Positions 7,828-16,997 of a stretch of DNA of 64,000 nucleotides are shown piece by piece (the first letter of the stretch is position 1; every line of letters starts with the position of its first letter). Both the position numbers and the translations under genes were made by a program. Below the pieces are notes generated by a model. That model was not told the origin of the DNA. It searched no databases and saw nothing but the letters and a program-made list of their open reading frames with translations. This DNA is from JACCXM01 sp046328335 (GTDB lineage Bacteria > Chloroflexota > Chloroflexia > Thermomicrobiales > UBA6265). The stretch is from contig JAXLWU010000023.1 in the NCBI GenBank assembly GCA_046328335.1, positions 1 through 64,000 of the forward strand. Direction: 5' to 3'.

Positions 7828-8784
7828 TCAACGCAGCCGGGGGTCGAGGGCGTCGCGGATGCCGTCGCCGAAGAGGTTGAACGCCAGCACCGTGATCAGG
7901 ATGGCGAGACCAGGGAAGAAGCCGAGCCATGGTCCGTCCCGCAAGTATTGGCGGCCGGAGGCGAGCATCACCCCCCAGTCCGAATTCGGCGGTTGCGTGC
8001 CGAGACCGATGAAACTCAGTCCCGCGGCGTAGATGATCGCCTGCCCGATGGAGAGCGTCGCCAGGACGATGATCGGGGCGATGGCATTGGGCAGGACGTG
8101 GCGGAACATGACCTGCGGATTCGGTTGGCCGATGGCGCGCGCCGCCTCGATGAATTCCTTCTCCTTGATCGACAGAACGGAGCCGCGCACGATGCGGGCA
8201 AACGCCGGGATGTAGACAATTGCCACGGCGATGATCACATTGTTGATGCCGGGGCCGAGCACCGCCATGATGCCGATTGCCAACAGCAACCAGGGAAAGG
8301 CCAGCATGATATCGATCAGGCGCATGACGACATGATCGATGCCGTGGCCGTAGAAGCCCGCGATTAGACCGAGCGTCACCCCGACCAGCATGGCGAGCAC
8401 CACTGGCATGATGCCGACCCAGAGGGCGACGCGCGTCCCGATCAGCACCCGACTGAAGATGTCTCTCCCGAACTCGTCGGTGCCAAACCAGTTCGTCTCG
8501 CTTGGCGGTTCGAGTTTGTGGATGAACGATTGGTCGTTCGGATCGTGCGGCACGATGGCGGGCGCCGCGATCGCGATGACGATCAGCAGCAGGATGACGA
8601 TCAGCCCAGCGACGGCAGCGTGATCCCGCATCAGTCGAGTGCGCGCGTCCCGCCAGAGGCCGCGCGGCTGGCGCTGGAACTGGATCAGTTCCTGGCTGGA
8701 CGCAAAAGTTCCCTCACCCACGGCGAGATGAGCGTCAGCGCCCGCTTGGGTTGGTCCAGGCCGGACTTCGATATCAATCGCCAT
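7828..8784 (-). CDS. ABC transporter permease, DppC/OppC-like
   Basis: A 318-residue permease. The N-terminal 60 residues are cytoplasmic (ending LMRDHAAVAGL), then NWFGTDEFGRDIFSRVLIGTR, the hallmark of the DppC/OppC/GsiD subunit, followed by six membrane segments and the EAA loop EAARAIGQPNPQVMFRHVLPN. PPNSDWGVMLASGRQYL near the C-terminus is also diagnostic. It is the last gene of a three-gene importer operon. Dipeptides, oligopeptides, nickel or glutathione are possible loads; no DppD/DppF ATPases follow. Confidence 0.93.
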   Translation of the reverse strand: MAIDIEVRPGPTQAGADAHLAVGEGTFASSQELIQFQRQPRGLWRDARTRLMRDHAAVAGLIVILLLIVIAIAAPAIVPHDPNDQSFIHKLEPPSETNWFGTDEFGRDIFSRVLIGTRVALWVGIMPVVLAMLVGVTLGLIAGFYGHGIDHVVMRLIDIMLAFPWLLLAIGIMAVLGPGINNVIIAVAIVYIPAFARIVRGSVLSIKEKEFIEAARAIGQPNPQVMFRHVLPNAIAPIIVLATLSIGQAIIYAAGLSFIGLGTQPPNSDWGVMLASGRQYLRDGPWLGFFPGLAILITVLAFNLFGDGIRDALDPRLR

Positions 8785-8835
8785 GGGCTGGTGACCTCCT
8801 CGTCACGCGCCGGAGTCGGCCGGTTGGCCCGCGCA

Positions 8836-9840
8836 TCATCCGTATTGAATCCGGGGGTCGATCGCGGCGTAGACCAGATCGACGAGGAGATTGATCACGA
8901 CGAAGGCGACCGCCATCACCAGGACCGTGCCCTGGATGGCTGGATAGTCCCGGGCGCCGATGGCGGCAACCACATAGCGGCCGATGCCGGGGCGGCCGAA
9001 CACGGTCTCGGTGAGAAACGCCCCGGAGAGCAAGCCGCCAAACTGGAGGCCGATCGCGGTCACGATCGGAATCAGGGCGTTTCGTAGCGCGTGGCGGATG
9101 ACGATGAACTGTTCCGTGAGCCCCTTGGCCCGCGCGGTGCGCAGGTAATCCTGGCCGAGAATTTCGAGCATCGAGGACCGCGTCAGGCGGGCGATGATCG
9201 CCATCGGGATCGTCGAGAGGACGATGGCCGGCAGCAGCAGATGGTGGAGGCTGGAGCGGAACGCCGCACCGTTCAGGGTCAGAATGCTGTCGAGCACGTA
9301 GGCGTAGGTAATGTGATCGAGTTCGATGCCAGTGCCGATGATGCCGCCGATTGGAAACAGGCCAAGGCGAAAACTGAGCAGGTAGATGAGCACAATACCG
9401 GCCCAGAAGACGGGAGTGCTGATCCCGATCAGGGCGAAAATCATCGTTCCGTAATCGAGGGGTGATCCGCGCCGCGTGGCGGCGATGACGCCGATCGGGA
9501 TGCCGAACAGCAGTGCGATGACGAGCGCCGCCATGCTCAATTCGATCGTGGCGCCGAAGAACTGCCGCAATTCGCCGACGACTGGTTGATGGGTGCGCAA
9601 CGAGTCGCCGAAATCGAGCGTAAACGCCGCCTTCAGGAAATAGGCGTACTGCACCCAGATCGGGCGATTGAGGCCGAATTCCTCGCGGACCCGCGCGACC
9701 TGTTCGACGCTTGCCTTCTCGCCAGCGAGGGCGATAGCTGGGTCGCCGGGGATCAACTGGAGCAGGATGAAGACCGCGGTCATGATCCCGATCAGAACCG
9801 GGACCAGGAGCACGAGCCGGCGGAGGATGTAGGCGGTCAT
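8836..9840 (-). CDS. ABC transporter permease, DppB/OppB-like
   Basis: A 334-residue permease beginning MTAYILRRLVLLVPVLIGI, the standard DppB opening, followed by LIPGDPAIALAG. The EAA region reads RTARAKGLTEQFIVIRHALRNALIPIVT, and GAFLTETVFGRPGIGRYVVAAI is the conserved periplasmic loop and final helix of the subunit. It lies between the binding-protein gene (196-base gap holding a strong hairpin) and the DppC-like permease. It would form the heterodimeric channel with that permease. Confidence 0.93.
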   Translation of the reverse strand: MTAYILRRLVLLVPVLIGIMTAVFILLQLIPGDPAIALAGEKASVEQVARVREEFGLNRPIWVQYAYFLKAAFTLDFGDSLRTHQPVVGELRQFFGATIELSMAALVIALLFGIPIGVIAATRRGSPLDYGTMIFALIGISTPVFWAGIVLIYLLSFRLGLFPIGGIIGTGIELDHITYAYVLDSILTLNGAAFRSSLHHLLLPAIVLSTIPMAIIARLTRSSMLEILGQDYLRTARAKGLTEQFIVIRHALRNALIPIVTAIGLQFGGLLSGAFLTETVFGRPGIGRYVVAAIGARDYPAIQGTVLVMAVAFVVINLLVDLVYAAIDPRIQYG

Positions 9841-9945
9841 GATGTCTTTGTCATGGAGCGATGCTGATCACGTGTGGAAACCATGACCGGGCGAGGGCGC
9901 GGAGACCAGGAGCAGTTCCCGCGATCGCCGGTCGCGAATCCCATG

Positions 9946-10004
9946 GTGTGTGCCGGAGCCGCACGGTCCGCGCCTCTCGAGCGCAGACCGTGCGGCATGC
10001 ACAC
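9946..10004 (-). other. Strong intercistronic hairpin between binding protein and permease genes
   Basis: CGCACGGTC (9960-9968) pairs with GACCGTGCG (9986-9994); outside it GTGTGTGC and GCATGCACAC can extend the helix. It lies in the gap of an otherwise close operon, downstream of the binding-protein gene. No T-run follows on the minus strand. It may be a partial terminator or a barrier to 3' exonucleases that raises binding protein over permease levels. Confidence 0.55.
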
Positions 10005-10036
10005 CTGACAGTGCCTGATTCCGGATCAGGGCGTCG

Positions 10037-11686
10037 TTACGCTTTGCCGACGCCGGAGAAATAGTAGATATAGGTCGGCTGCAAGACGAAGTCGGTGATG
10101 TTGGCCCGGGTGACGACCTGGTGCTTCTGGTAGCCCAGGAAGGCCCACGGCGCGTCATCGACGATGGTCTGCTCCGCCTGATGATAGAGCTTCTTCCGCT
10201 CTTCCTGATCGGACGTGACCTGAGCTTCGGCAAGGAGCTTGTTCACGTCCGGATTGTCGTAGTACGCGGTGTTGCCCGCGCCCTTGCTCTCCCCGGCCAG
10301 CAACGAGAAGAGGAAGTTGTCCGGGTCGCCGTTGTCCCCCATCCAGCCGGAGAGGGAGACCTGGAACATGTCGGCGCGGCGATCGGCGCGGTACTGGGTC
10401 CATTCCTCGGTCTGGATCTGGGCATCGACGCCGACTTCCGACCAGTACTCCTGGATCGCAGTCGCCAGGCGGTCTCCCGCCGGGTTGTAGCCGCGCGGCA
10501 CGGTGTACGACATGAAGGTGAACGAGAGCGGCTTGCTTTCGTCATACCCGGCCTGGGCGAGCAACTCGCGCGCCTTGTCGGGATCGTACTCGTAACTCTT
10601 CAGGTCCGGGTTGAAGGCCCAGTCGACCGGGGGCAGTACCCCACCCGCGGGAACCATATTTCCGTTGTACAGACCGTCGGAGAGTTCCTGCTTGTTGATC
10701 GCGTAGTTGAGCGCCTGCCGGACTTCCTTCGAGGTAAACGGCTCCTTGGTGGTGTTGAACTCGACGCAGTTGGTGTTCAGCCCAGCGTCTTCGACCACGA
10801 CGAGATCCGGGTTCTCTCGGGTGCGCTCGACATCTTCCGGCGCGAGCGCCCAGGCGATATCGAGTTCGCCGGTCTCGACCTGCTGCAACCGCGTCGCGCT
10901 CTCCGGCACGATGCGGAAGATCAGTTGCTGGACCTTCGGCGCGCCACCCCAGTAATCGGGATTGGCGGTCAGCACCATCTGGCTGTCCCGCGTCCAGTCG
11001 TCCTTCTTGGCCAGCATGAAGGCGCCGGTCCCGGAAGGATTGACGGCGATCTCATCGAGCCCCTTGGCGATCGCGGTAGGACTGGGGATGCCGGCGATGG
11101 GAATAGCGAGGTTTGCCAGAAGCGGTGCGTACGGCTTCGGCAGGGTCATGACCGCCGTGTACTCGTCCTTGGCCTCGACCTTGTCGATCCAGACGGTCAG
11201 GAAGTCCTGCATGTAGACCATCTTGGTGGCATCGAACTGGGAACCCGGGGCGCCTTCCTTGATCGAGTTGAACCAGGTCACGACCGCGTCGGCGTTGAAC
11301 GGAGCGCCGTCGTGGAACTTCACGCCCTGGCGCAGGGTGAAGGTGTAGGTGAGACCGTCATCCGAGATTTCCCAGGACTCGGCGAGACCGGGGCGGATGG
11401 TGGTGGCGCCCAAATCGTAGAGCACCAGGCAGTCATAGACATTGGCGCAGGCGATGTACCCTTCCTGGGTGTCGATCTGGCGTGGGTCGAGTTCGTCGAT
11501 GTCGGTGCCAACGCCGAAAACAAGGGTGCTGGCCGCATCCTGGCGCGCGGGCGCCGCCAACGCCGACTGAGATGGAATTGCCGCGCTTCCCTGCAAGCCC
11601 AGAGCGGACAACGCGGCCGCGGTCCCAGTGAGTTTCAGGAGATCGCGGCGGTCCAGTCGAGTCGGGCGTTGTTCGTCGCGGGTCAT
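10037..11686 (-). CDS. ABC transporter substrate-binding protein, peptide family 5 (DppA/OppA-like)
   Basis: A 549-residue extracytoplasmic binding protein. It begins with a twin-arginine signal (LDRRDLLKLTGTAAALSALG), then a low-complexity linker, and the mature domain typical of SBP family 5: LAESWEISDDGLTYTFTLRQGVKFHDGAPFNADAVV (cluster signature around residues 105-140). The domain continues to YIYYFSGVGKA at the end. ATG 11686 has a GAGGAGG ribosome site. It leads the operon with two permeases. Family 5 proteins bind peptides, nickel, opines and other compounds, so the ligand is not decided. Confidence 0.92.
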   Translation of the reverse strand: MTRDEQRPTRLDRRDLLKLTGTAAALSALGLQGSAAIPSQSALAAPARQDAASTLVFGVGTDIDELDPRQIDTQEGYIACANVYDCLVLYDLGATTIRPGLAESWEISDDGLTYTFTLRQGVKFHDGAPFNADAVVTWFNSIKEGAPGSQFDATKMVYMQDFLTVWIDKVEAKDEYTAVMTLPKPYAPLLANLAIPIAGIPSPTAIAKGLDEIAVNPSGTGAFMLAKKDDWTRDSQMVLTANPDYWGGAPKVQQLIFRIVPESATRLQQVETGELDIAWALAPEDVERTRENPDLVVVEDAGLNTNCVEFNTTKEPFTSKEVRQALNYAINKQELSDGLYNGNMVPAGGVLPPVDWAFNPDLKSYEYDPDKARELLAQAGYDESKPLSFTFMSYTVPRGYNPAGDRLATAIQEYWSEVGVDAQIQTEEWTQYRADRRADMFQVSLSGWMGDNGDPDNFLFSLLAGESKGAGNTAYYDNPDVNKLLAEAQVTSDQEERKKLYHQAEQTIVDDAPWAFLGYQKHQVVTRANITDFVLQPTYIYYFSGVGKA

Positions 11687-11787
11687 CTAGGCATCCTCCT
11701 CACATGCTGATCGCCAGCGGCTGTCCGGCTCCGCTGCACGGCTCTGCGTCTGGCGCAACGGTAGGGTGCGCCGATCGCGAGCAGAAG

Positions 11788-12003
11788 TCAAGCCGGACAG
11801 CCGGCATCAATCCAATCGCGCAAGGTCTGAATCGAGGCGTCGTCCCAGGTCACGTCGCACGGCATCGTGCCGTCCTCGATCCGCTCGAGGATCAATTCGG
11901 CGTTGGACTTGACGTCATCGTACGACCACAGGTCAAAGACGAAGTCCATCGCGTCGCGGTCTTCCTCGCGAAAGAGCGGCTGAATGTCCGCGGCGAACCC
12001 CAT
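11788..12003 (-). CDS. Small conserved acidic protein, unknown function
   Basis: A 71-residue soluble protein beginning MGFAADIQPLFREEDRDAM and containing DLWSYDDVKSNAELILERIEDGTMPCD followed by a Trp-rich tail with DWIDAGCPA. I recall similar small proteins in Actinobacteria and Chloroflexota; their shape recalls the end of a cytochrome-c-like domain but there is no CxxCH haem site here. The ATG at 12003 is chosen because AGGAGA lies just before it. It sits alone between the peptide-binding protein and a metallo-hydrolase. Two Cys residues (MPCD, GCPA) are about 20 apart. No function can be assigned. Confidence 0.7.
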   Translation of the reverse strand: MGFAADIQPLFREEDRDAMDFVFDLWSYDDVKSNAELILERIEDGTMPCDVTWDDASIQTLRDWIDAGCPA

Positions 12004-12122
12004 CGCTTGCTCTCCTGCACGGTCTGCGAACCGGTGCCGGAGTGTACCAAGTGCGGCGGTTGGGAGTTTCGGCGATGATGGCCTCGGCTCGTTCACGCTT
12101 CCGGTGCCAGATGGCAAGGGGA

Positions 12123-12190
12123 GGCGCGGCGAGATTGCCGTGCTGGCCCTCACCCCACACCCCTCTCCCGTCGAGCCGGGAGAGGGGCTT
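12123..12190. repeat. Dispersed palindromic repeat family A
   Basis: CCCTCACCCC then CCCCTCTCCC, CGTCGAGCC and GGGAGAGGGGCTT: the right side folds back on the left. The lead sequence GGCGAGATTGCCG is a variant of the lead at other copies. It lies between two minus-strand genes. Confidence 0.75.
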
Positions 12191-12240
12191 ACCGTAATCG
12201 TCAGGTTCGAGGCGGTGTGAACTGTCCGGAACAGCAGCTG

Positions 12241-13149
12241 CTACGCCGTCGGGGTCGCCCCCGCTTCAGACCAGATGCGAAGCAAACCCTCGATGTTGAG
12301 CGGCAGCCACTCCTCGAAGTTCGCCCAGGACGAGTACTCCGGGGCCAGCGCGGCGCGGACGGACTCGATCATCTCCGGCGAGTTGTCAGCGAGTCCCTGA
12401 TCCTGCGCGGCGTGGACGGCGGCGATGAGATCCTCCAGGTACGTCCGGACCTGCCCAACGTTCTCCTTCGTACCGGAGACCGGTGGGTGCCCGATCACCA
12501 AGGTATCGAAGTCGAGCTTGTCTTCCACCCACTGCAACGAGGCGATCCACTCGTCGGGATAGGCATCCGGCAGATTCTGATAGGGGAGCGAGTTGACCGG
12601 GATGAAATCGACCGCGTAGAGCAGCCGTCGCTCCGGGTAGAGGAGCACAATGCTGTTGTCGGAGTGATTGCGGCCAGTGAAATAGAGTTCGATCTGTTTG
12701 CCGCCGACGTTCAGCGCCAGCTCGTCGCTGAACGTGATCTGGGGCGCCGGGGTGCGCGGATCGTCCAGCGCGGCGATCTTTGCCGCGGCGTCGCGGTGGG
12801 AAATGAAGGTGGCGGTATCGGCGAAGACGGCGCCGCCCGTGGCGTGGTCGGCGTGGTCGTGGCTGTAGATCACGTAACGTACCGGTGCATCAGTGACCGA
12901 GCCAATCGCCGCTTTCAGCGCATCCGCGCGGGTCGGGTCGACGAGGCTGCTGGGGTCGGTGACGATCACTCCCTCGTCGGTGACGATGAACAGGGAGACG
13001 TAGCCGCCGCTGACGAAAGCGTAGGTGTCCTCGGCAAACTGCTGGACTTCGCCGGCCGCGGCCGGAGTACCGTCCTGGGCCCGCGTGGTGGCGGACCCGG
13101 CGAAGAGCACCACGAGGGCCACGAGCAGCGGGGCGATGATTCGGGACAT
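12241..13149 (-). CDS. Secreted metallo-beta-lactamase-fold hydrolase
   Basis: A 302-residue protein with a cleavable signal (MSRIIAPLLVALVVLFAGSATTRAQ) and an MBL fold. The zinc motif HxHxDH is complete at residues 97-102 (YSHDHADH), with later ligands likely in FTGRNHSDNSIVLLYPERRLLYAVDFIP and VIGHPPVSG. This pattern is that of the subclass B3/quinoprotein relay group (SoxH, alkylsulfatase-like), not a proven beta-lactamase. It starts at an ATG after GAGGAGGCC. It is monocistronic, with a repeat downstream. Confidence 0.85.
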   Translation of the reverse strand: MSRIIAPLLVALVVLFAGSATTRAQDGTPAAAGEVQQFAEDTYAFVSGGYVSLFIVTDEGVIVTDPSSLVDPTRADALKAAIGSVTDAPVRYVIYSHDHADHATGGAVFADTATFISHRDAAAKIAALDDPRTPAPQITFSDELALNVGGKQIELYFTGRNHSDNSIVLLYPERRLLYAVDFIPVNSLPYQNLPDAYPDEWIASLQWVEDKLDFDTLVIGHPPVSGTKENVGQVRTYLEDLIAAVHAAQDQGLADNSPEMIESVRAALAPEYSSWANFEEWLPLNIEGLLRIWSEAGATPTA

Positions 13150-13265
13150 GGTGATGGCCTCCTCTCGTCTCGGTCAATGCGATGACCCTGAATTGTGACC
13201 CCCCTCGGACCGGACGAACGTAGCATCGCCTACATCTTTCGCAACTGATGAACCAGAAGGGACGA

Positions 13266-16187
13266 TCAGGCGTCGGCGATAGCGGCATCGACCGCGGCAA
13301 TGGGGTCGAGACGGCGACCCGCTTCCCAGGCGGACCGGAATGGTTCATCGCCGAGGTGTTCGCGGACGAAGCTGGCGTCAGCGGCGAACGATTCATCGCC
13401 CGTGGAGGAGGCGGGATCGCCTGCTTCGAACAGGGCCGAGGCCGCGCCGAGAACCTGCGCCGCGGCGGCGAACCGCCCGTCGTTCACCAGAAAGTGGCCA
13501 AGACCGGTAAGGCTCTCGATCATCCCCGAGCGATTCTCGACGCTCTCGAACCGGGAGAGGGCTTCCCGATAGTATCCGGCGGCATGTCTGCGATGGGGAC
13601 CGTCCGGGGCCACGTCGGCGAGATGGAGGAGCACGACGGCGATGCTGTGCGAATCACCCGTCTCCCGAAAGAGTTGCAGACTCTCTTCCAGCAGCGGCAC
13701 GGCGCCGGCGGCATCACCCGCGCCGGAGTTCGCCAACGCCAGTCCAAAGAGCACGCCGGCCGTCCCCCAGCGATCGCCGGTCTCCCGGTACCGTTGCAGG
13801 GCCTCGGCGAAGAGATCGCGCGCGTGGGTGAATTCGTCCTTTTCCAGGGCGACGGCACCGAGGTTGTGCAGCGAGCGCGCGATTTCAGTCTGGTTGCCGC
13901 GTTGCCGGCGAAGCGCCAGGCTCTCGTTGAAGAGCGCTTCCGCCCGCGCCAAATCTGATTGTTCGATCGCGATGCGTCCCAGTTCATTCAGGGCTGTCGC
14001 CTCCGCCTGGTGGTCGGGGACCTGACGGGCGAGGGTGAGACTCTCCTCCAGGAATGTCGCGGCCCGGGCATAGTCGCCGCGGTCGAAGGCGACGACGCCG
14101 AGGTTGGCCAGGGAGCGGGCGGTCCCCGCCGCGTCGGCGAGCGAGCGCCAGATGGCGAGCGCTTCCGCGTGAAGGGCCTCGGCCCGGCCGTAGTCCCCTT
14201 GTGCCTCGGCGAGCACGCCACTTCCGTCCAGTACCGCCGCTCGCGCTGCGCCGGCGGTTGATGGATCGGGAATAGCGAGGACGGCGTCGAGAATGACGCG
14301 GCCTTCCCCGAAATGTCCGCGCAGCCACCAGAAGGGCCAGATCGCCGCCGCCATGGGCAACGCGCTGGCGGCGTCCGCCAGATTGCGGTAGCGGCGCAAC
14401 GCGGCGCGGATGTTTTCGTGTTCGCTTTCCAAGCGATCCAGCCAGGAGACTGCCTCGGCACCAGTCAAGTGCGGACCCGCGGCAAGGGCAAGGTGGTGAA
14501 AGAATGCGCCGTGCGCGTTCAGGACGGTATCTGCTTCGCCACTGGCGTCCAATTGCTCGCGGGCGAACTCGCGGATCGTCTGTAACATGGAGAAACGCGG
14601 ATCGTAGGCTCGCGTGTCTCCCTGGTCGGCGTGTTGACGCACCAGGCTGTTCTCGCTGAGGGTGGCGAGCCCGTCGAGGACATCGATCGGCGGCGCGGGG
14701 ACCGCACCGCCGACGGCCTCGGCGGCCTCGATGGTCCAACCGCCGGAGAAGACCGCGAGGCGCCGGAACAGCGCCTGCTCGGCGGTGTCGAGCAGATCGT
14801 GACTCCAGGCGATCGCGGCACGCAGGGTCTGCTGCCGCTCGGGCAAATCGCGCGCTCCTCCGGTGAGGAAGGAGAGGCGGCTATCGAGCCGGGCCAGGAT
14901 CGCCTCCGGCGGGAGCAGTCGCAGCCGGGCCGCGGCGAGTTCGATCGCGAGCGGCAGACCGTCAAGTCGCTGGCAGATCGCCACGACAGCGGCGACATTT
15001 TCCTCAGTCAGCGTGAAATCAGGCCGGATCGACCGTGCCCTGCTGATGAAGAGTTGGACCGCCTCCGATGCATTGGCGGTGTCGAGCGTGAGCGGCTGCC
15101 GTGCGTCTGGCAATCCAAGCGGCGGCACCGGAAACTCCTGTTCGCCGGAAACGCGGAGCGGGGCGCGGCTCGTCACCAGAACCCTGATGCCTGGGGCGCT
15201 GGTGAGGAGCAGTGAAACGAGCGGCGCGGCATCGATGACGTGTTCGAAGTTGTCGAGGACGAGCAACAGTTGCTTATCACGAAGGTAGTTGCGAAGCGTC
15301 TGTTCGATGCGCTCGCCGGGCGATTCCCGCAAGCCAATTGCTTCCGCGATGGCAAAAGCCACAAGTTCGGGATCGGAAACTGGCGCGAGTGGAACGAACC
15401 ATGCACCATCCTCGTAGGTTCGGGCGAGATCGGTGGCGGCCTGCATGGCGAGTCGCGTCTTGCCGGTGCCTCCCGTCCCGGTCAGGGTGAGCAAGCGGAC
15501 GTCGGGTTGCTCTAGCAGACCGCACAATGCGGTCATCACCTCGTCTCTGGGGACGAAGGAGGTCAGTGGCGCGGGGATATTGATCGATGGGAGATCACCG
15601 GATTTAAGCGGAGGAAACGTTGCCGGAAGATCGTCCGCAACGATCTGGAAGATGTGATCAGGCTCACGCAAGTCGCGCAGCCGGTGCTCGCCGAGATCGA
15701 GGAGGTGAACGTCGGGAGGGAGTTGATCGCGGACGAGGAGCCGGCTTCCTTCAGAGATGAGCATCTGCCCACCGTGCCCGACGCCGAGCAGACGCGCCAG
15801 ACGATTGAGATCGGGTGAAAAATAGTCGCCGTTCTCGGGAACGGCAGAACCGGTGTGAATCGCCATCCGTACCTTGATTGATGGCAAGGGAGACCAGTCC
15901 GCGGCGGCGAAGGCGCGTTGCGCGGCGACGGCGGCATTGACAGCGTCGGCGACCGTGGAAAACGCCGCCTGGATGGCATCGCCGATCGTCTTGAAGCGCA
16001 CTCCGTGGTGGGCGGCAATCGCGGCATCGAGCATGGCGAAATGGCGATTGACCGCTGTCAGCATCGCCGGTGAATTGTTCTCCCAGCCGCGGGTACTTCC
16101 CTCGACATCGGTGAAGAGAAAGGTCACCGTGCCACTTGGCAGCCGCATCACACCTGGTACATCGGTGGGTTGAGAGTTCGAGGCCAT
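13266..16187 (-). CDS. Cyclase/NB-ARC/TPR regulator (adenylate cyclase-like)
   Basis: A 973-residue multidomain protein. Residues 20-185 form a class III nucleotide cyclase domain with metal-binding D27 (FTDVEGST) and D70 (TIGDAIQAAF) and the transition-state pair N128/R132 (LNRLAR). Residues 205-560 are an NB-ARC-like ATPase with P-loop GTGGTGKT (237-244), Walker B LLLVLDNFEH and the LDGLPLAIELAAARLR motif. The C-terminal ~350 residues are tetratricopeptide repeats. Such proteins occur in Actinobacteria and Chloroflexota, usually as signal sensors, often with LuxR domains; none is visible here. It diverges from a secreted protein gene (16307). A close relative lies at 49091. Confidence 0.9.
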   Translation of the reverse strand: MASNSQPTDVPGVMRLPSGTVTFLFTDVEGSTRGWENNSPAMLTAVNRHFAMLDAAIAAHHGVRFKTIGDAIQAAFSTVADAVNAAVAAQRAFAAADWSPLPSIKVRMAIHTGSAVPENGDYFSPDLNRLARLLGVGHGGQMLISEGSRLLVRDQLPPDVHLLDLGEHRLRDLREPDHIFQIVADDLPATFPPLKSGDLPSINIPAPLTSFVPRDEVMTALCGLLEQPDVRLLTLTGTGGTGKTRLAMQAATDLARTYEDGAWFVPLAPVSDPELVAFAIAEAIGLRESPGERIEQTLRNYLRDKQLLLVLDNFEHVIDAAPLVSLLLTSAPGIRVLVTSRAPLRVSGEQEFPVPPLGLPDARQPLTLDTANASEAVQLFISRARSIRPDFTLTEENVAAVVAICQRLDGLPLAIELAAARLRLLPPEAILARLDSRLSFLTGGARDLPERQQTLRAAIAWSHDLLDTAEQALFRRLAVFSGGWTIEAAEAVGGAVPAPPIDVLDGLATLSENSLVRQHADQGDTRAYDPRFSMLQTIREFAREQLDASGEADTVLNAHGAFFHHLALAAGPHLTGAEAVSWLDRLESEHENIRAALRRYRNLADAASALPMAAAIWPFWWLRGHFGEGRVILDAVLAIPDPSTAGAARAAVLDGSGVLAEAQGDYGRAEALHAEALAIWRSLADAAGTARSLANLGVVAFDRGDYARAATFLEESLTLARQVPDHQAEATALNELGRIAIEQSDLARAEALFNESLALRRQRGNQTEIARSLHNLGAVALEKDEFTHARDLFAEALQRYRETGDRWGTAGVLFGLALANSGAGDAAGAVPLLEESLQLFRETGDSHSIAVVLLHLADVAPDGPHRRHAAGYYREALSRFESVENRSGMIESLTGLGHFLVNDGRFAAAAQVLGAASALFEAGDPASSTGDESFAADASFVREHLGDEPFRSAWEAGRRLDPIAAVDAAIADA

Positions 16188-16306
16188 CTTGAGTCGTTCC
16201 CGGACTTGATCCCATGCTACAGCGTGGATGCCGCGAGGACGAACCCGGATGCGCCAGATGGTGCTGCTTTTGGGCGGAGCGAGTCGTCGTGAATTGATGA
16301 GGGGGG

Positions 16307-16906
16307 ATGATGGACATGACCGATGCGATGCGTAACCGCCGTCAGGTTGTTGTGGCGAGCGCGATCACGGCGGCGCTCGCGATGCCATTGCGGGCGGCCG
16401 CCGCGCCAACCCGAGGCCGGGCCATCACCCAGCGGGGAATCGTCGGTGGTGGAACGCTGCCACTCCCGGAAGGCCAGGCGGTCTTTTCCTTTTTCGCATC
16501 GCGGTTGATCGTTGCCGGGGAAGAGCCGGAGATTGTGCTTGGCAGCGTCCGCTGGGTCGATTTCCCCTCGGGTCTGACCCTGAGCAGCGTGGCGATCACG
16601 GATTACGAGGTGATTCCCGCGGATCAGGCGCAGGTGCGACGAATCGTCGGGACCATGAGTGTGAATGGTGAAGGTGAGTACCCATTCACCCTGGAAGTGA
16701 CCGATGCTGGCGATCCGGGCAACGGCCAGGACGCGGTAGCGCTGACGGTGGGGGTGAGCGCCGGTGGCACCCCAACCGCTACGCCGCAAGCAGGTTCTCT
16801 CTTCGATTACCAGGCTGCCGGCCTGATCACCGGGGATATTCACGACGCCGATTTCGCCATCGATCTGGACGCCGGCACCGGCACGCTGGTCGAAGGGGAG
16901 AAGTGA
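16307..16906 (+). CDS. Secreted protein of unknown function, paralogue of the 46469 gene
   Basis: A 199-residue exported protein. A short N-terminus with NRRQ and a hydrophobic stretch ending AAAAPTRG looks like a Tat or Sec signal. The mature part is beta-rich with the blocks ITQRGIVGGG, IVLGSVRWVDF, GTMSVNGEGEYPFTLEV and FDYQAAGLITGDI; the same blocks occur in the product of the gene at 46469. There are no Cys residues. The ATG follows GAGGGGGG. It diverges from a cyclase/NB-ARC/TPR regulator, with about 120 bases between the two starts. Function unknown. Confidence 0.75.
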   Translation: MMDMTDAMRNRRQVVVASAITAALAMPLRAAAAPTRGRAITQRGIVGGGTLPLPEGQAVFSFFASRLIVAGEEPEIVLGSVRWVDFPSGLTLSSVAITDYEVIPADQAQVRRIVGTMSVNGEGEYPFTLEVTDAGDPGNGQDAVALTVGVSAGGTPTATPQAGSLFDYQAAGLITGDIHDADFAIDLDAGTGTLVEGEK

Positions 16907-16997
16907 GGAGGTGATGCCAGAGGGGCGGTGTCGCTCGCTTGCGGTGGTACCCCTCGCCCCGACTCTCGCCTTGGACTCGTGATCACACAGGGTCGAA

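Noticed and set aside
10121..11710. A 529-residue plus-strand frame opposite the peptide-binding protein
   Set aside because: Shadow of the GC-rich minus-strand gene; the plus-strand translation has no recognisable family or export signal.
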